In this document: positions 43,477-52,400 of the stretch, piece by piece | Position numbering within the stretch: the stretch's first letter is position 1 | Layout of the letters: every line of letters begins with the position of its first letter | NCBI RefSeq assembly: GCF_008386695.1 | Contig: NZ_VUOC01000004.1 | Location: 1,180,327 to 1,244,326 of the forward strand | DNA: 64,000 nt | Direction: 5' to 3' | Origin: Chitinophaga agrisoli | Lineage (GTDB): Bacteria > Bacteroidota > Bacteroidia > Chitinophagales > Chitinophagaceae | Notes under the pieces: generated by a model | Seen by the model: the letters and a program-made list of their open reading frames with translations, nothing else | What the model was told of the DNA's origin: nothing | Databases searched by the model: none | Made by a program: the position numbers and the translations under genes

Positions 43477-43887
43477 TCAGATACGGAAATTACAGTTCAA
43501 CAGGAAAACAGGGGCGCCGCTTATTCCGGGGGGCGCTTTAGCCACAGGAAATACCACCGCCAATGAGGTAACCGGCACTACGGGCAGGGTAAAAATGGCT
43601 ACGGGTGTAGCGGGCAGGGGCGCAAAAGCGAATGGCTGGCTATTTTCCGGTACCCGCTGGTCTTTTTTGAGTTTTAACTCCTTGAATTCATCTTTACAGC
43701 AATTCTTTTTGCTGAGCTGTTCGCCGGCTTTGGCCTTTTTCATGCCGCAGGTGTCGCACAGGTCATCTTTGCTATCGCCCAGCCGCCATTCCGTGAGCTT
43801 GCCCATGCAGTAGTGCAGGTGCACTGTGGCTCCCATGGCGGTGCTCATGTAAATGATGGCTAATATGACTGCAATGAATCGCTTCAT
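43477..43887 (-). CDS. HYC_CC_PP family secreted protein
   Basis: 136 aa. A signal peptide (MKRFIAVILAIIYMSTAMGA) is followed by the family motifs: HLHYCMGKLTEW, CDTCGMKK and KKNCCKDEF, then a Pro-rich tail. The family name describes exactly this HYC ... CC ... arrangement in Bacteroidota, usually next to CusA/CusB/CusC-type metal efflux genes. The many Cys/His/Met residues suggest metal binding in the periplasm; no enzymatic role is known. It lies 104 nt upstream of the CusA N-terminal gene on the same strand. Confidence 0.8.
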   Translation of the reverse strand: MKRFIAVILAIIYMSTAMGATVHLHYCMGKLTEWRLGDSKDDLCDTCGMKKAKAGEQLSKKNCCKDEFKELKLKKDQRVPENSQPFAFAPLPATPVAIFTLPVVPVTSLAVVFPVAKAPPGISGAPVFLLNCNFRI

Positions 43888-44009
43888 ATGAAAACAAAGG
43901 TAATGGTTATACCGGAATGGGCAGTTACAGAATTTGTGGTATTTGTTATACTTATGGAATTACAGCGGGCCAGGCACGAACTTTTACCCTACCTGGCCTG
44001 CCTTCCTCT

Positions 44010-44222
44010 TTATAGCTGTTCCGCCTTATAACCGGCTTTTTCTACGGCGCTGATCACCGCCTGGCCGGATAAAGGCTTATCTGTATTGACTACCAGTATC
44101 TTATTAGCGCCTTCATCGTTCACTGTCCATTGATCCTTACCGGCCACTGCGTCCAGGAAGGGGGTGGCTGTAGCTATACAGCCGGAACATTTGAAGCTTG
44201 TCTTAAATTTTAATGTTTCCAT
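44010..44222 (-). CDS. Small heavy-metal-associated (HMA) domain protein, copper chaperone-like
   Basis: 70 aa, a single HMA ferredoxin-like domain: FKTSFKCSGCIATATPFLDA carries the CxxC metal site (Cys12, Cys15), and the end SAVEKAGYKAEQL is the usual last helix. The expected role is to pass Cu(I) in the cytoplasm to the CopA ATPase encoded 23 nt upstream. The site is CSGC rather than the common GMxCxxC. Confidence 0.85.
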   Translation of the reverse strand: METLKFKTSFKCSGCIATATPFLDAVAGKDQWTVNDEGANKILVVNTDKPLSGQAVISAVEKAGYKAEQL

Positions 44223-44245
44223 GATCCTTGGTTTTAATCGTTGAT

Positions 44246-46495
44246 TTATAATGCCGCCAGCTTTAAACGCAGGCTGTTGCTTACTACAGAAACGGAGCTT
44301 AATGCCATGGCTGCCCCGGCTATCATAGGGTCCAGCAGGAAGCCGTTAAACGGGTATAATATCCCTGCCGCCACCGGTATGCCTATCACGTTATAGATAA
44401 AGGCCCAGAAAAGGTTTTGCCGGATGGTGCGCACCGTGTTGCGGGAGAGGCGCAGCACCTGGGGCAGGGTGTTCAGATCGGATGTGATGAGGGTGATCTT
44501 GGCCACATCCATGGCAATGTCTGAACCGCGGCCCATGGCAATGCTGACATCCGCCTGGGCCAGGGCCTGGCTATCATTGATCCCATCCCCCACCATGGCC
44601 ACTACCTTACCCTGCTGTTGCAGGTCTTTGATAAACCCGGCTTTTTCTTCCGGCATTACTCCGGCCTTATAGGCGGTGATGTTCACCTGTCTGGCAACGG
44701 CTGCCGCCGTAGCTTCCTGATCGCCGGTGAGCATGTATACGGTAATCCCCTGGCGTTGCAATTCCGTTATGGCAGATGCCGAAGAGGCCTTTACCTGGTC
44801 TGCAATGGCCAGTGCGGCCGCGGCCCTTCCATCCACCGCAAATACGATAACGGTGTATGCCTGCGCCTGCCACTCGCCTATCTTGTTAGCCAGTGCGCCT
44901 TGCAGGGAGATACCATTACCGGTTACCCAGGCGGTACTGCCTACCTGGTAAGACCGGCCTTTATAACGGGCCTCAATCCCCTTGCCCGTGATGCTGGTAA
45001 TGCTATCTAAGGTTACCGGGTGTACGCCTTCTGTCTCCAGGGCGGTGGTCACCGCTTTAGCCAGCGGGTGTTCTGACTGCAGCTCCATGGCCAGGAGTAT
45101 GCTTTTTAACTGCGCCGTATCAGGGGTATTATCATCCGCATTGAAATGTATGGCTGTTAAACCGGGCTTACCGGCCGTGATGGTACCGGTTTTATCCAGT
45201 ACGATGGCATTAACGCGGTGCGCCAGCTCCAAGCTTTCCGCATCGCGGATGAGCATATGATGGCTCGCGCCCTTACCTACCCCTACCATAATGGCGGTAG
45301 GCGTAGCCAGGCCCAGCGCACAGGGACAGGCGATCACCAGCACGGTAACGGCGGTGAGCAACCCATGTGTAAATGCGTTTTGGCCACCGGCTATGATCCA
45401 GATCAAAAAAGTAAGGATAGCAATACCCAGTACCGTGGGTACGAAGATACCGGCCACCTTATCCACCAGCTGTTGCACCGGGGCTTTACTGCCCTGGGCT
45501 TCCTGTACCAGTTTAATAATACGGGCCAACACGGTGTCCCCGCCTACCTGCTCTGCACGGAAACGGAAACTGCCCTGCTGGTTAATGGTACCGGCAAATA
45601 CTTTATGTCCGGCTGTTTTATGTACCGGTACCGGTTCGCCGCTGACCATGCTTTCATCTACATAAGACTCACCGGCTGTTAGCACACCATCTACCGGGAT
45701 CTGTGCGCCTGGTTTTACCAGCAGTATGTCCTGTACGTTTACTTGTGCAATGGACGTTTCCTGCTGCTGACCATTATCGCTTATGCGGATAACGGTTTGC
45801 GGCTGCAGGCCCATGAGTTTTTTAATGGCGGAGGAAGTATTGGATTTGGCCTTTTCTTCCAGCAGTTTGCCCAGGGAAATAAAAGCAATGATCACCGCGG
45901 CTGCTTCAAAATATACATGGGGGTGCAAACCGCGCTGATGCCAGAATTCAGGGTAAATGGTATTAAATGCGCTGAAAAGCCAGGCGATACCGGTGCTTAA
46001 TGCCACCAGCGTATCCATATTGGCTTTGCGGAAGCGGGCCTGTTTAGCGGCACTGCTAAAAAAGCTGCGGCCAAAATAAAATACTACCGGGGTAGCCAGT
46101 ATCATCATGATCCAGTTGGCATAAGGCATATCCATAAAGAACATGCCGATGATCACTACGGGCAGGGCCAGCAGCGAGGACCATATCGTACGCGCTTTGA
46201 GTGTTTTATATTGACGTTGTTGTGCGGCCTCCTTGATCTCCTGCGGGCGTTCGGTATCAATTACCAGGTCGTAGCCAACGGAACGTACGGCGCCCTGCAG
46301 ATCGGTTGGCGTGGTAGCGTTAGGGTTATAGATGACCCAGGCGCTCTGATTGGCGAAGTTAACGCCGGCATCCTGTACGCCGGGTACGCTTTTTAACATG
46401 GATTCCACGCTTACGGCGCAGGCCGCACAGGACATTTCCAATACAGGAAAGGAGGCTTTTATCTGTTTATCCTTGATTGTGCTATCGGTAACCAT
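44246..46495 (-). CDS. copA: Copper-exporting P1B-type ATPase
   Basis: 749 aa with one N-terminal HMA domain (Cys23/Cys26 in MSCAACAVSV). Hallmarks in order are the membrane helices and transport site CPC (390-392 in VLVIACPCALGLATP), the phosphorylated Asp434 in DKTGTIT, the HP-type site in EHPLAKAV, MLTGDQEAT and GDGINDSQALAQAD. It exports Cu(I) from the cytoplasm to the periplasm, where the Cus system takes over. The HMA protein gene lies 23 nt downstream on the same strand. Confidence 0.95.
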   Translation of the reverse strand: MVTDSTIKDKQIKASFPVLEMSCAACAVSVESMLKSVPGVQDAGVNFANQSAWVIYNPNATTPTDLQGAVRSVGYDLVIDTERPQEIKEAAQQRQYKTLKARTIWSSLLALPVVIIGMFFMDMPYANWIMMILATPVVFYFGRSFFSSAAKQARFRKANMDTLVALSTGIAWLFSAFNTIYPEFWHQRGLHPHVYFEAAAVIIAFISLGKLLEEKAKSNTSSAIKKLMGLQPQTVIRISDNGQQQETSIAQVNVQDILLVKPGAQIPVDGVLTAGESYVDESMVSGEPVPVHKTAGHKVFAGTINQQGSFRFRAEQVGGDTVLARIIKLVQEAQGSKAPVQQLVDKVAGIFVPTVLGIAILTFLIWIIAGGQNAFTHGLLTAVTVLVIACPCALGLATPTAIMVGVGKGASHHMLIRDAESLELAHRVNAIVLDKTGTITAGKPGLTAIHFNADDNTPDTAQLKSILLAMELQSEHPLAKAVTTALETEGVHPVTLDSITSITGKGIEARYKGRSYQVGSTAWVTGNGISLQGALANKIGEWQAQAYTVIVFAVDGRAAAALAIADQVKASSASAITELQRQGITVYMLTGDQEATAAAVARQVNITAYKAGVMPEEKAGFIKDLQQQGKVVAMVGDGINDSQALAQADVSIAMGRGSDIAMDVAKITLITSDLNTLPQVLRLSRNTVRTIRQNLFWAFIYNVIGIPVAAGILYPFNGFLLDPMIAGAAMALSSVSVVSNSLRLKLAAL

Positions 46496-46581
46496 CCTGT
46501 TATATTTTACAGCAAAGTTACCGATAGCCCCGGGCGGGGTTGTTACACAATAAAGGGAAAGATGTATATAATTTTAAGGCG

Positions 46582-47904
46582 TTAGCGCAATACTACCTTC
46601 TCCAATTCTTCCAGTGATTTGCCTTTTGTTTCCGGCAATACCTTTACGGCAAATACCAGGTGCAGTATCATCGCCACACAAAAGAAGCCAAAAGCAATGG
46701 TACCGCCATTCTTGAGCTGGGCAACTATCGGGAACAGCCAGGTCATTACCGCGGCCCAGAACCAGTGTGTAAAGCTACCCAGCGATTGGCCTTTGGCGCG
46801 TACAGAGTTGGGGAAGATCTCTGCCAGGAATACCCAGATAACCGCACCCTGCGAAAAAGCAAAGCTGGCTATAAAGCCCACCAGGTAAATCAGTACGGTA
46901 TGACCGCCCAGGTTCTGCTGAAAAGCATAGGCCGTTAAACCCAGGAACACGATCATCCCAATAGAGCCCGCTATGAGCAGCGTTTTGCGGCCGAATTTAT
47001 CAATGATGAACATAGCAATCACCGTGAACACCATATTGGTAACGCCTATCAGCACCGCCTGCAATAAAGCAGCATCGCGGCCCAGGCCCGCCATGGTGAA
47101 GATACGCGGCGCATAATACATAAGCGCGTTAATACCGGAGAACTGGTTGAAGGTAGCCAGCAGGATGGCGCACATCACCGCAAAAGAGAATTTACGGGAG
47201 AATAACTTTTCCGCATGCCCGCTGCTCTCTTCTTTTAATGAAACAGCAATATCTGTAACAATATCATCCGCGTTCTGATTGCCCAGCGCCAGCAATACCC
47301 GGCGGGCATCGTCCGTACGTTGTTGTTTCATGAGCCAACGGGGGCTCTCCGGAATAAAATAGAGTAAGATGAAAAATATAATCGAAGGGATGGCCTGTAC
47401 GCCCAGCATCCAGCGCCAGGCATCTACCGCCACCCAACGGTTTATAAAATAGTTGGAGAAATAAGCCAGCAGGATGCCCAGTACGATATTGAACTGGAAC
47501 AGGGCCACCAGGCGGCCGCGCAGGCGGGGCGGCGCTATTTCTGAGATATACATGGGGCCGGCTACGGAAGAAGCGCCAATACCCAGGCCGCCTATAAAGC
47601 GGTAGATCAGATACGCTACCCAGGAATGCGAGAGGCCACAACCCAGTGCGGATACAATGTAGAAAATGGCGACGAGCACCAGCACTTTTTTACGGCCATA
47701 TTTGTCCAGGGGCATACCGCAGGCAATAGAGCCTACAATGGTGCCTATAAGGGCTATGGCATTGGTAAAGCCATGCCAGAACCCGTCTAACTGGAATACT
47801 TCCTTAATAGATTGTTCTGCGCCGGAAATAACGGCCGTATCTGCGCCAAATAAGAGCCCGCCAAGGGCGGCTACGAGACAACCGGTAAATAGTTGTTTGT
47901 TCAT
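46582..47904 (-). CDS. Sugar porter family MFS transporter (XylE-like)
   Basis: 440 aa with 12 membrane helices. Family signatures are GGLLFGADTAVISGAEQ in helix 1, DKYGRKKVLVLVAI, RFIGGLGIGASSVAGPMYIS plus EIAPPRLRGR, PESPRWLMKQQR and the end VFLAEIFPNSVRAKGQSLG. It is a proton-linked sugar importer in the inner membrane. The sugar is unknown: no kinase or isomerase gene is adjacent. Confidence 0.9.
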   Translation of the reverse strand: MNKQLFTGCLVAALGGLLFGADTAVISGAEQSIKEVFQLDGFWHGFTNAIALIGTIVGSIACGMPLDKYGRKKVLVLVAIFYIVSALGCGLSHSWVAYLIYRFIGGLGIGASSVAGPMYISEIAPPRLRGRLVALFQFNIVLGILLAYFSNYFINRWVAVDAWRWMLGVQAIPSIIFFILLYFIPESPRWLMKQQRTDDARRVLLALGNQNADDIVTDIAVSLKEESSGHAEKLFSRKFSFAVMCAILLATFNQFSGINALMYYAPRIFTMAGLGRDAALLQAVLIGVTNMVFTVIAMFIIDKFGRKTLLIAGSIGMIVFLGLTAYAFQQNLGGHTVLIYLVGFIASFAFSQGAVIWVFLAEIFPNSVRAKGQSLGSFTHWFWAAVMTWLFPIVAQLKNGGTIAFGFFCVAMILHLVFAVKVLPETKGKSLEELEKVVLR

Positions 47905-48091
47905 GGTGGAATAATTAATGTACGTTTACACGTAACTGTGGAATGTGGGGCATAAGATACATTATATTTTTTCATTGTTCTAACATGGTGGGGATGTTGT
48001 AGATTTGGGAGGATGGCTAAGGTCATCAGCATCGTACAGACTGGTTGTATCTGATATATAATAGTTTCATAAACAACCAGTTATGCCATAT

Positions 48092-48123
48092 TTTGCTTAC
48101 TTACTACTAAGTCAGTATATTTG
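48092..48123 (+). promoter_or_regulatory. Bacteroidota promoter with TetR-type operator for the TetR-fabF unit
   Basis: -33 box TTTG (48092-48095) and -7 box TATATTTG (48116-48123) match the TTTG / TAnnTTTG consensus with a 20-nt spacer. Between them is a 13-bp palindrome TACTAAGTCAGTA (48105-48117), a form typical of TetR/YxaF-type operators. Transcription would start near 48130, which excludes the GTG at 48123 as start codon and supports ATG 48144. Confidence 0.75.
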
Positions 48124-48143
48124 TGCCCGGAACTACCAGAAAG

Positions 48144-48695
48144 ATGAGCGATACAAGGGATAAAATAATTGAGCTGGCAGACCTGCTGATACGTACCAAA
48201 GGTTTTAATGCCTTTAGTTACGCGGATATTTCCGGGCAGCTGTCTGTCAAAAATGCCGCTATCCACTATCATTTCCCTTCCAAGGCAGACCTGGGCATCA
48301 GCGTGATACAGCGCGAGATGGACCAGTTTGAGATACAAAAGCGCAGATGGGAGAAGCTGCCGGAGGATGCGCAGCTGAAAAAGCTGTTTGACGTATTCCA
48401 GCGGCGCAGCAAACAGGGCGTGATTTGCCTGGTAGGTTCCCTGACGCCGGATTTTGACACCTTCTCCCCGCCTTTACAAGCGAAGGTACAGGAGATGTGC
48501 AGCGGCATACTGGCATGGGTAACCGCCTGCCTGGAGCAGGGCCGGGCTAAGGGGTGCTTCCATTTTGAAGGGGAGGCGGGCGACCGTGCGCTGATGGTGA
48601 TGTCGAACCTGTCTGCATCCCTGCTTTTTTCCCGGGTATTTGACGGCAGCATCTTTAGCCGGATGAGCGGTCAGCTTACAAAGGACCTTGAATGA
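48144..48695 (+). CDS. TetR family regulator
   Basis: 183 aa from ATG 48144. Helix-turn-helix: IIELADLLIRTKGFNAFSYA then DISGQLSVKNAAIHYHFPSK (about residues 9-50). The C-terminal domain resembles the YxaF/LmrA-type ligand domain (GVICLVGSLTPDFDTFSP). It is followed after 37 nt by fabF on the same strand and preceded by a promoter with an embedded palindrome, so it likely represses itself and fabF. Ligand unknown. Confidence 0.9.
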   Translation: MSDTRDKIIELADLLIRTKGFNAFSYADISGQLSVKNAAIHYHFPSKADLGISVIQREMDQFEIQKRRWEKLPEDAQLKKLFDVFQRRSKQGVICLVGSLTPDFDTFSPPLQAKVQEMCSGILAWVTACLEQGRAKGCFHFEGEAGDRALMVMSNLSASLLFSRVFDGSIFSRMSGQLTKDLE

Positions 48696-48732
48696 ACTTC
48701 TTGAACGAACATAAAAAACAAACACCAATCAG

Positions 48733-49974
48733 ATGAAAAGAGCAGTTATCACCGGACTTGGCGCATTAACGCCCTTAGGCAACAATGTGGCCACCTTCTG
48801 GGAGCAGTTAATAACCGGCAAAAGTGGCCTGGCGCGGATCACAAGGTTTGATCCCAGCCGCTTCAGAACACAGTTTGCCGGTGAAATAAAGGGCTTTAAC
48901 GCTCAGGAAGTGCTGGAAAAAGGCGATATCCGCAAAACAGATCCGTTTACGCAATATGCGCTGGCAGCAGCCGCAGAAGCCATGCGGGACTCCGGGCTGG
49001 ACATATCCACCATGGACCCGTTTGACGCCGGCGTGATCTGGGGCTCCGGCCAGGGCGGTATGCAAACATTTGAGGAACAGGTAAAGGAATATACGGAGGG
49101 CGATTTTAACCCCCGCTTCAGCCCTTACTTTGTGCCCAAGCTGATTGCCAATATGGCCTCCGGCATGATCTCTATGAAATACGGCCTGATGGGCATCAAC
49201 TATACAACGGTATCCGCCTGCTCCACTTCCAATACCGCCATTATGGATGCGCTGAACTATATACGCCTGGGCAAAGCGAAGGTGATCATCACCGGCGGCT
49301 CTGAGGCGCCTGTAACAGAGGCCTCTGTAGGCGGTTTCTGCGCCATGAAGGCCATGAGCACACGTAATGATGATCCGGCTACGGCCTCCCGTCCTTTTGA
49401 TGTGCACCGCGATGGTTTTGTGATGGGCGAAGGCGCGGGCGCGCTGGTGCTGGAAGAATACGAGCATGCTAAAGCCCGTGGCGCGCATATCTATGCAGAA
49501 GTAGTGGGCGCAGCCATGACGGCAGACGCTTATCATATGACTGCCACCCACCCGGAAGGGCTGGGCGCTTATAAAGCCATGCAGCTGGCGTTGGAAGATG
49601 GTGGCCTAAAGCCGGAAGATGTAGATTATCTGAATGCGCATGCGACCTCTACCCCGGTGGGTGATCTGAGCGAGATTGCCGCCATCACCAAAATGTTTGG
49701 CAATGCGCCGGCACACCTGCACATCAGCGCTACCAAGTCCATGACAGGGCACCTGCTGGGCGCAGCTGGCGCTATTGAGGCCATTGCCTGTATCCTGAGC
49801 ATACGGGATAATATCATACCACCCACCATCAATACCACCGAGCTGGACCCGGCCATACCTGCGGGTTTACAGATCGTTACCGGTCAGGCCTTAAAGAAGG
49901 ACGTAAAAGTAGCCATGAGCAACACGTTCGGCTTTGGCGGGCACAACGGCATCGTGGTGTTTAAGGAACTGTAA
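48733..49974 (+). CDS. fabF: Beta-ketoacyl-ACP synthase II
   Basis: 413 aa, the normal length. The catalytic triad is complete: Cys163 (VSACSTSNTAI), His303 (LNAHATSTPVGD) and His340 (KSMTGHLLGAAG). It condenses malonyl-ACP with acyl-ACP in fatty-acid elongation. It is not in a fab cluster but downstream of a TetR gene, so it may be an extra, regulated copy for membrane adjustment or a specialised lipid rather than the housekeeping enzyme. A hairpin terminator follows. Confidence 0.93.
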   Translation: MKRAVITGLGALTPLGNNVATFWEQLITGKSGLARITRFDPSRFRTQFAGEIKGFNAQEVLEKGDIRKTDPFTQYALAAAAEAMRDSGLDISTMDPFDAGVIWGSGQGGMQTFEEQVKEYTEGDFNPRFSPYFVPKLIANMASGMISMKYGLMGINYTTVSACSTSNTAIMDALNYIRLGKAKVIITGGSEAPVTEASVGGFCAMKAMSTRNDDPATASRPFDVHRDGFVMGEGAGALVLEEYEHAKARGAHIYAEVVGAAMTADAYHMTATHPEGLGAYKAMQLALEDGGLKPEDVDYLNAHATSTPVGDLSEIAAITKMFGNAPAHLHISATKSMTGHLLGAAGAIEAIACILSIRDNIIPPTINTTELDPAIPAGLQIVTGQALKKDVKVAMSNTFGFGGHNGIVVFKEL

Positions 49975-49994
49975 GGTTTTTGTTTGTTTATAGT

Positions 49995-50032
49995 AAGCCG
50001 GTTCTCCGTTTAGGGGACCGGCTTCATTTTTT
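49995..50032 (+). terminator. Rho-independent terminator after fabF
   Basis: Stem AAGCCGGT (49995-50002) and ACCGGCTT (50017-50024) with a 14-nt loop, followed by CATTTTTTTG. It lies 20 nt after the fabF stop. Confidence 0.85.
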
Positions 50033-50043
50033 TGAGGCCATCC

Positions 50044-50076
50044 CCATTATTCGGGAATTATTTACCATTATTCGGG
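50044..50076. promoter_or_regulatory. Phased direct repeats upstream of the SDR gene
   Basis: CCATTATTCGGG occurs at 50044-50055 and 50065-50076, 21 bp apart (two helical turns), each followed by an AATT-containing stretch. Such face-to-face direct repeats are typical of AraC-type activator sites. The 351-nt gap between fabF and the SDR gene holds this, the fabF terminator and a short GC-rich tail, and no gene was recognised in it. Confidence 0.5.
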
Positions 50077-50325
50077 CAATTCTGTCATTTTCTGCCCCAG
50101 GCATACCCTTAATTTTACGTATTCATTCACATAAACAAGGAATATGGAAGTATTCCTTGTTGCGGAAAGGGCGGATGTACCCGCAAAGACCGCGGCTGTT
50201 TGACAAGCCGGAAAAGATGCTGGACTGGGTACACTACCTACACGACCGGTACTGCCGGTGGGCTATCTGCCGGCCTCTCCGCTGGAACTTAACCAATAAT
50301 TTATAACGTTTTTAAATACAGATAA

Positions 50326-51093
50326 ATGGCTAACTGGCATCTAAAAAATAAAAAGGCCGTGGTTACCGGCGGTTCTAAAGGCATTGGCAAAGCGATCGTG
50401 CAGGAACTACTGGAACTGGGCGCCAGTGTGTTATTCACCGCCCGGCAGGAACCTGAACTGGCAGCAGCCCGGGAAGCATTCAGCGGCAAGGGATTCACCG
50501 CGTTTACCCTGGCTGGTGACGTAAACGACCCGGCGCACCGGCACCACATCGTGGAATGGGTACAACAGCATTGGGGCGGCGCACTGGATATATTGGTGAA
50601 CAATGCTGGCATTAACGTGCGCAAACCGTCCGCCGATTATTCCGAGGCCGAGTACAGGAAAGTGCTGGATATTGACCTGGTGGCGCCTTTTGAGTTATGC
50701 CGCCTGTTATACGGCCCCTTACGGCAAAGCGGCCATGGGGCGATCATTAACATTTCGTCTGTAGCCGGCTCGCTGGACGCGCAAACGGGTGCGCCGTATG
50801 GCATGGCCAAGGCAGGACTGTTGCAGTTAACACGCAGCCTGGCAAGCGAGTGGGCCGCCTCCGGGATACGGGTAAACAGTGTATCGCCCTGGTTTACGGA
50901 AACGCCGTTAACAGCGGGGTTATTGGCCAACCAGGAAAAGCTGGCCGTGATCACAGGCCGAACGCCCATGCGGCGCATTGCCCGGGATGAAGAGGTAGCG
51001 GCGGCGGTAGCCTTCCTGGCCATGGACAAAGCCTCTTTTATTACAGGGCAGAACCTGTCAGTTGACGGCGGCGCCACGATCAGCATACTTTAA
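50326..51093 (+). CDS. Short-chain dehydrogenase/reductase (tropinone reductase-like)
   Basis: 255 aa. The nucleotide-binding motif is TGGSKGIGKAI (residues about 14-24), then NNAGINV, the catalytic Ser in ISSVAGSLDAQTGAP, Tyr and Lys in YGMAK, and SPWFTETPL near the end. It is an NAD(P)-dependent oxidoreductase of the classical SDR type in the cytoplasm; the substrate is not predictable. Upstream phased repeats and a broken AraC gene downstream suggest it was once under a local AraC regulator. Confidence 0.9.
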   Translation: MANWHLKNKKAVVTGGSKGIGKAIVQELLELGASVLFTARQEPELAAAREAFSGKGFTAFTLAGDVNDPAHRHHIVEWVQQHWGGALDILVNNAGINVRKPSADYSEAEYRKVLDIDLVAPFELCRLLYGPLRQSGHGAIINISSVAGSLDAQTGAPYGMAKAGLLQLTRSLASEWAASGIRVNSVSPWFTETPLTAGLLANQEKLAVITGRTPMRRIARDEEVAAAVAFLAMDKASFITGQNLSVDGGATISIL

Positions 51094-51114
51094 AGCAACA
51101 TTATACTGTACAGT

Positions 51115-51345
51115 ATGAAGCTGGAATTTGTGAACAATGCCACGCAGAGCCGGATCATTATGATGATTAATGATCCTCACCTGCGGGGGAAGGCCGTTCA
51201 ACCGGCGTGCCGGAGCCTGGCAATACGCTGGTGATAAACCGGTCACGGAAGCCGCAACAGGTAACTGTGGATGAGATAGCCTACACAATGCCCGGCCATT
51301 CCCTGCTGCCTTTGGTATACCAACCAGCAATTTGTTTTTGAAGAA
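51115..51345 (+). pseudogene. Degraded AraC-type regulator, sensor half only
   Basis: ATG 51115 starts MKLEFVNNATQSRIIMMIND and reads into a stop after 39 codons. In the +2 frame the protein-like sequence continues (STGVPEPGNTLVINRSRKPQ, then VDEIAYTMPGHSLLPLVYQ), and a further shift gives NQQFVFEE. Joined, this is the cupin-type sensor of a Bacteroidota AraC regulator, where NTLVINRS ... PxHSxLPLV ... NQxFVFE is recurrent. Two frameshifts and loss of the helix-turn-helix half show it is broken. It lies between the SDR and DoxX genes. Confidence 0.6.
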
Positions 51346-51360
51346 ACTATTACACGATCT

Positions 51361-51810
51361 ATGATAAAAAGTAAATATCAACAACTAGCGCCTTTGTTCT
51401 TAAGGCTCATTATCGGGTTTGGATTTATGGCGCATGGCTGGGCAAAGATCAGCCGCGGCACGGGTGGTTTTGAGAAACTGCTTACGCAGGCGGGCGTACC
51501 TTTTCCGCATTTAAATGCGCTGATAGCGCCTTATGTTGAATTGCTGGGCGGCCTGGCAATAATACTGGGAGCTTATACGGCTGTTGTGGCGGTACCGCTG
51601 ATCATTACCATGCTCGTGGCCATGTTCTATGTACAGGGCAACTATGGATTCAGTGCTGTTAAGACGATCGGGTTAACGCCGGAAGGGCCGCAATTTGGTC
51701 CTCCGGGGTATGAGATCAACCTGCTGTATATAGGGGGATTATTATCCCTGATGATCACCGGAGCAGGGGCCATATCTATTGATGCGTGGCGGTTGCGGAA
51801 AAAAAGCTAA
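51361..51810 (+). CDS. DoxX family membrane protein
   Basis: 149 aa with four membrane helices. The first carries LRLIIGFGFMAHGWAKISRG and the second YVELLGGLAIILGAYTA, both typical of DoxX. Members are small inner-membrane proteins, some linked to oxidoreductases and redox stress. The gene lies 268 nt after the SDR gene on the same strand, with the AraC remnant between them. Confidence 0.88.
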   Translation: MIKSKYQQLAPLFLRLIIGFGFMAHGWAKISRGTGGFEKLLTQAGVPFPHLNALIAPYVELLGGLAIILGAYTAVVAVPLIITMLVAMFYVQGNYGFSAVKTIGLTPEGPQFGPPGYEINLLYIGGLLSLMITGAGAISIDAWRLRKKS

Positions 51811-51906
51811 GATCGATTGTCTTCTTTAAGCCGTCATTCATTAAATAAATATACATTTGAGTGACTGCACCGCAGCTGTTGCCGGTGAAGCAATAAAATA
51901 ACTGCT

Positions 51907-52344
51907 ATGGACAATTTTATGCGCCTTGCAATAGAAGAAGCTTTACAAGGACTTAAAGAAGGCGGGATACCTATTGGATCTGTTTTAGTACATAAGGGAA
52001 AAATTATTGGCCGCGGACATAACCGCCGGGTGCAGCAAGGCAGTGTTGTGCTGCATGGGGAAATGGACGCGCTGGAGAACGCGGGCCGGCAGCCGGCGGC
52101 TATTTACAGGGAATGCGTGATCTATACTACGTTATCTCCCTGTCCTATGTGTACCGGCGCTATACTGTTATATGGTATTCCTACCGTTGTTATTGGTGAA
52201 AACCAGACTTTCATGGGCGCAGAAGTGCTGTTGAAAGAAAACAACGTGGAGGTTATTGTAGCGAATAATAAGGAGTGTATTGAGATGATGCAACAGTTTA
52301 TTAAGCATAATCCGGAGCTCTGGTATGAGGATATTGGGGAATAA
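51907..52344 (+). CDS. Cytosine deaminase, yeast Fcy1-like
   Basis: 145 aa. The zinc site is complete: His50 and Glu52 in LHGEMDAL, Cys79 and Cys82 in SPCPMCTGAI. Several stretches follow the yeast cytosine deaminase pattern rather than the tRNA adenosine deaminase one: GGIPIG, GRGHNRR, LYTTLSPC-type core, YGIP..VIGEN, and the terminal WYEDIGE (yeast WFEDIGE). The expected reaction is cytosine to uracil (or a related base) in salvage. It is a single-gene unit. Confidence 0.85.
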   Translation: MDNFMRLAIEEALQGLKEGGIPIGSVLVHKGKIIGRGHNRRVQQGSVVLHGEMDALENAGRQPAAIYRECVIYTTLSPCPMCTGAILLYGIPTVVIGENQTFMGAEVLLKENNVEVIVANNKECIEMMQQFIKHNPELWYEDIGE

Positions 52345-52400
52345 CAAAAGGGCCAACCTACTGTCAGCCCCTTATAACCTAATTCATTTCAAGTATCCGC

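Noticed and set aside
48808-49551. 247-codon minus-strand open frame opposite fabF
   Set aside because: fabF has a complete catalytic triad in the other strand; this frame is His/Gly-rich with no motif.
49980-50306. 108-codon plus-strand open frame between fabF and the SDR gene
   Set aside because: It crosses the fabF terminator hairpin and the direct repeats at 50044-50076, starts at that hairpin and shows no protein-like pattern.
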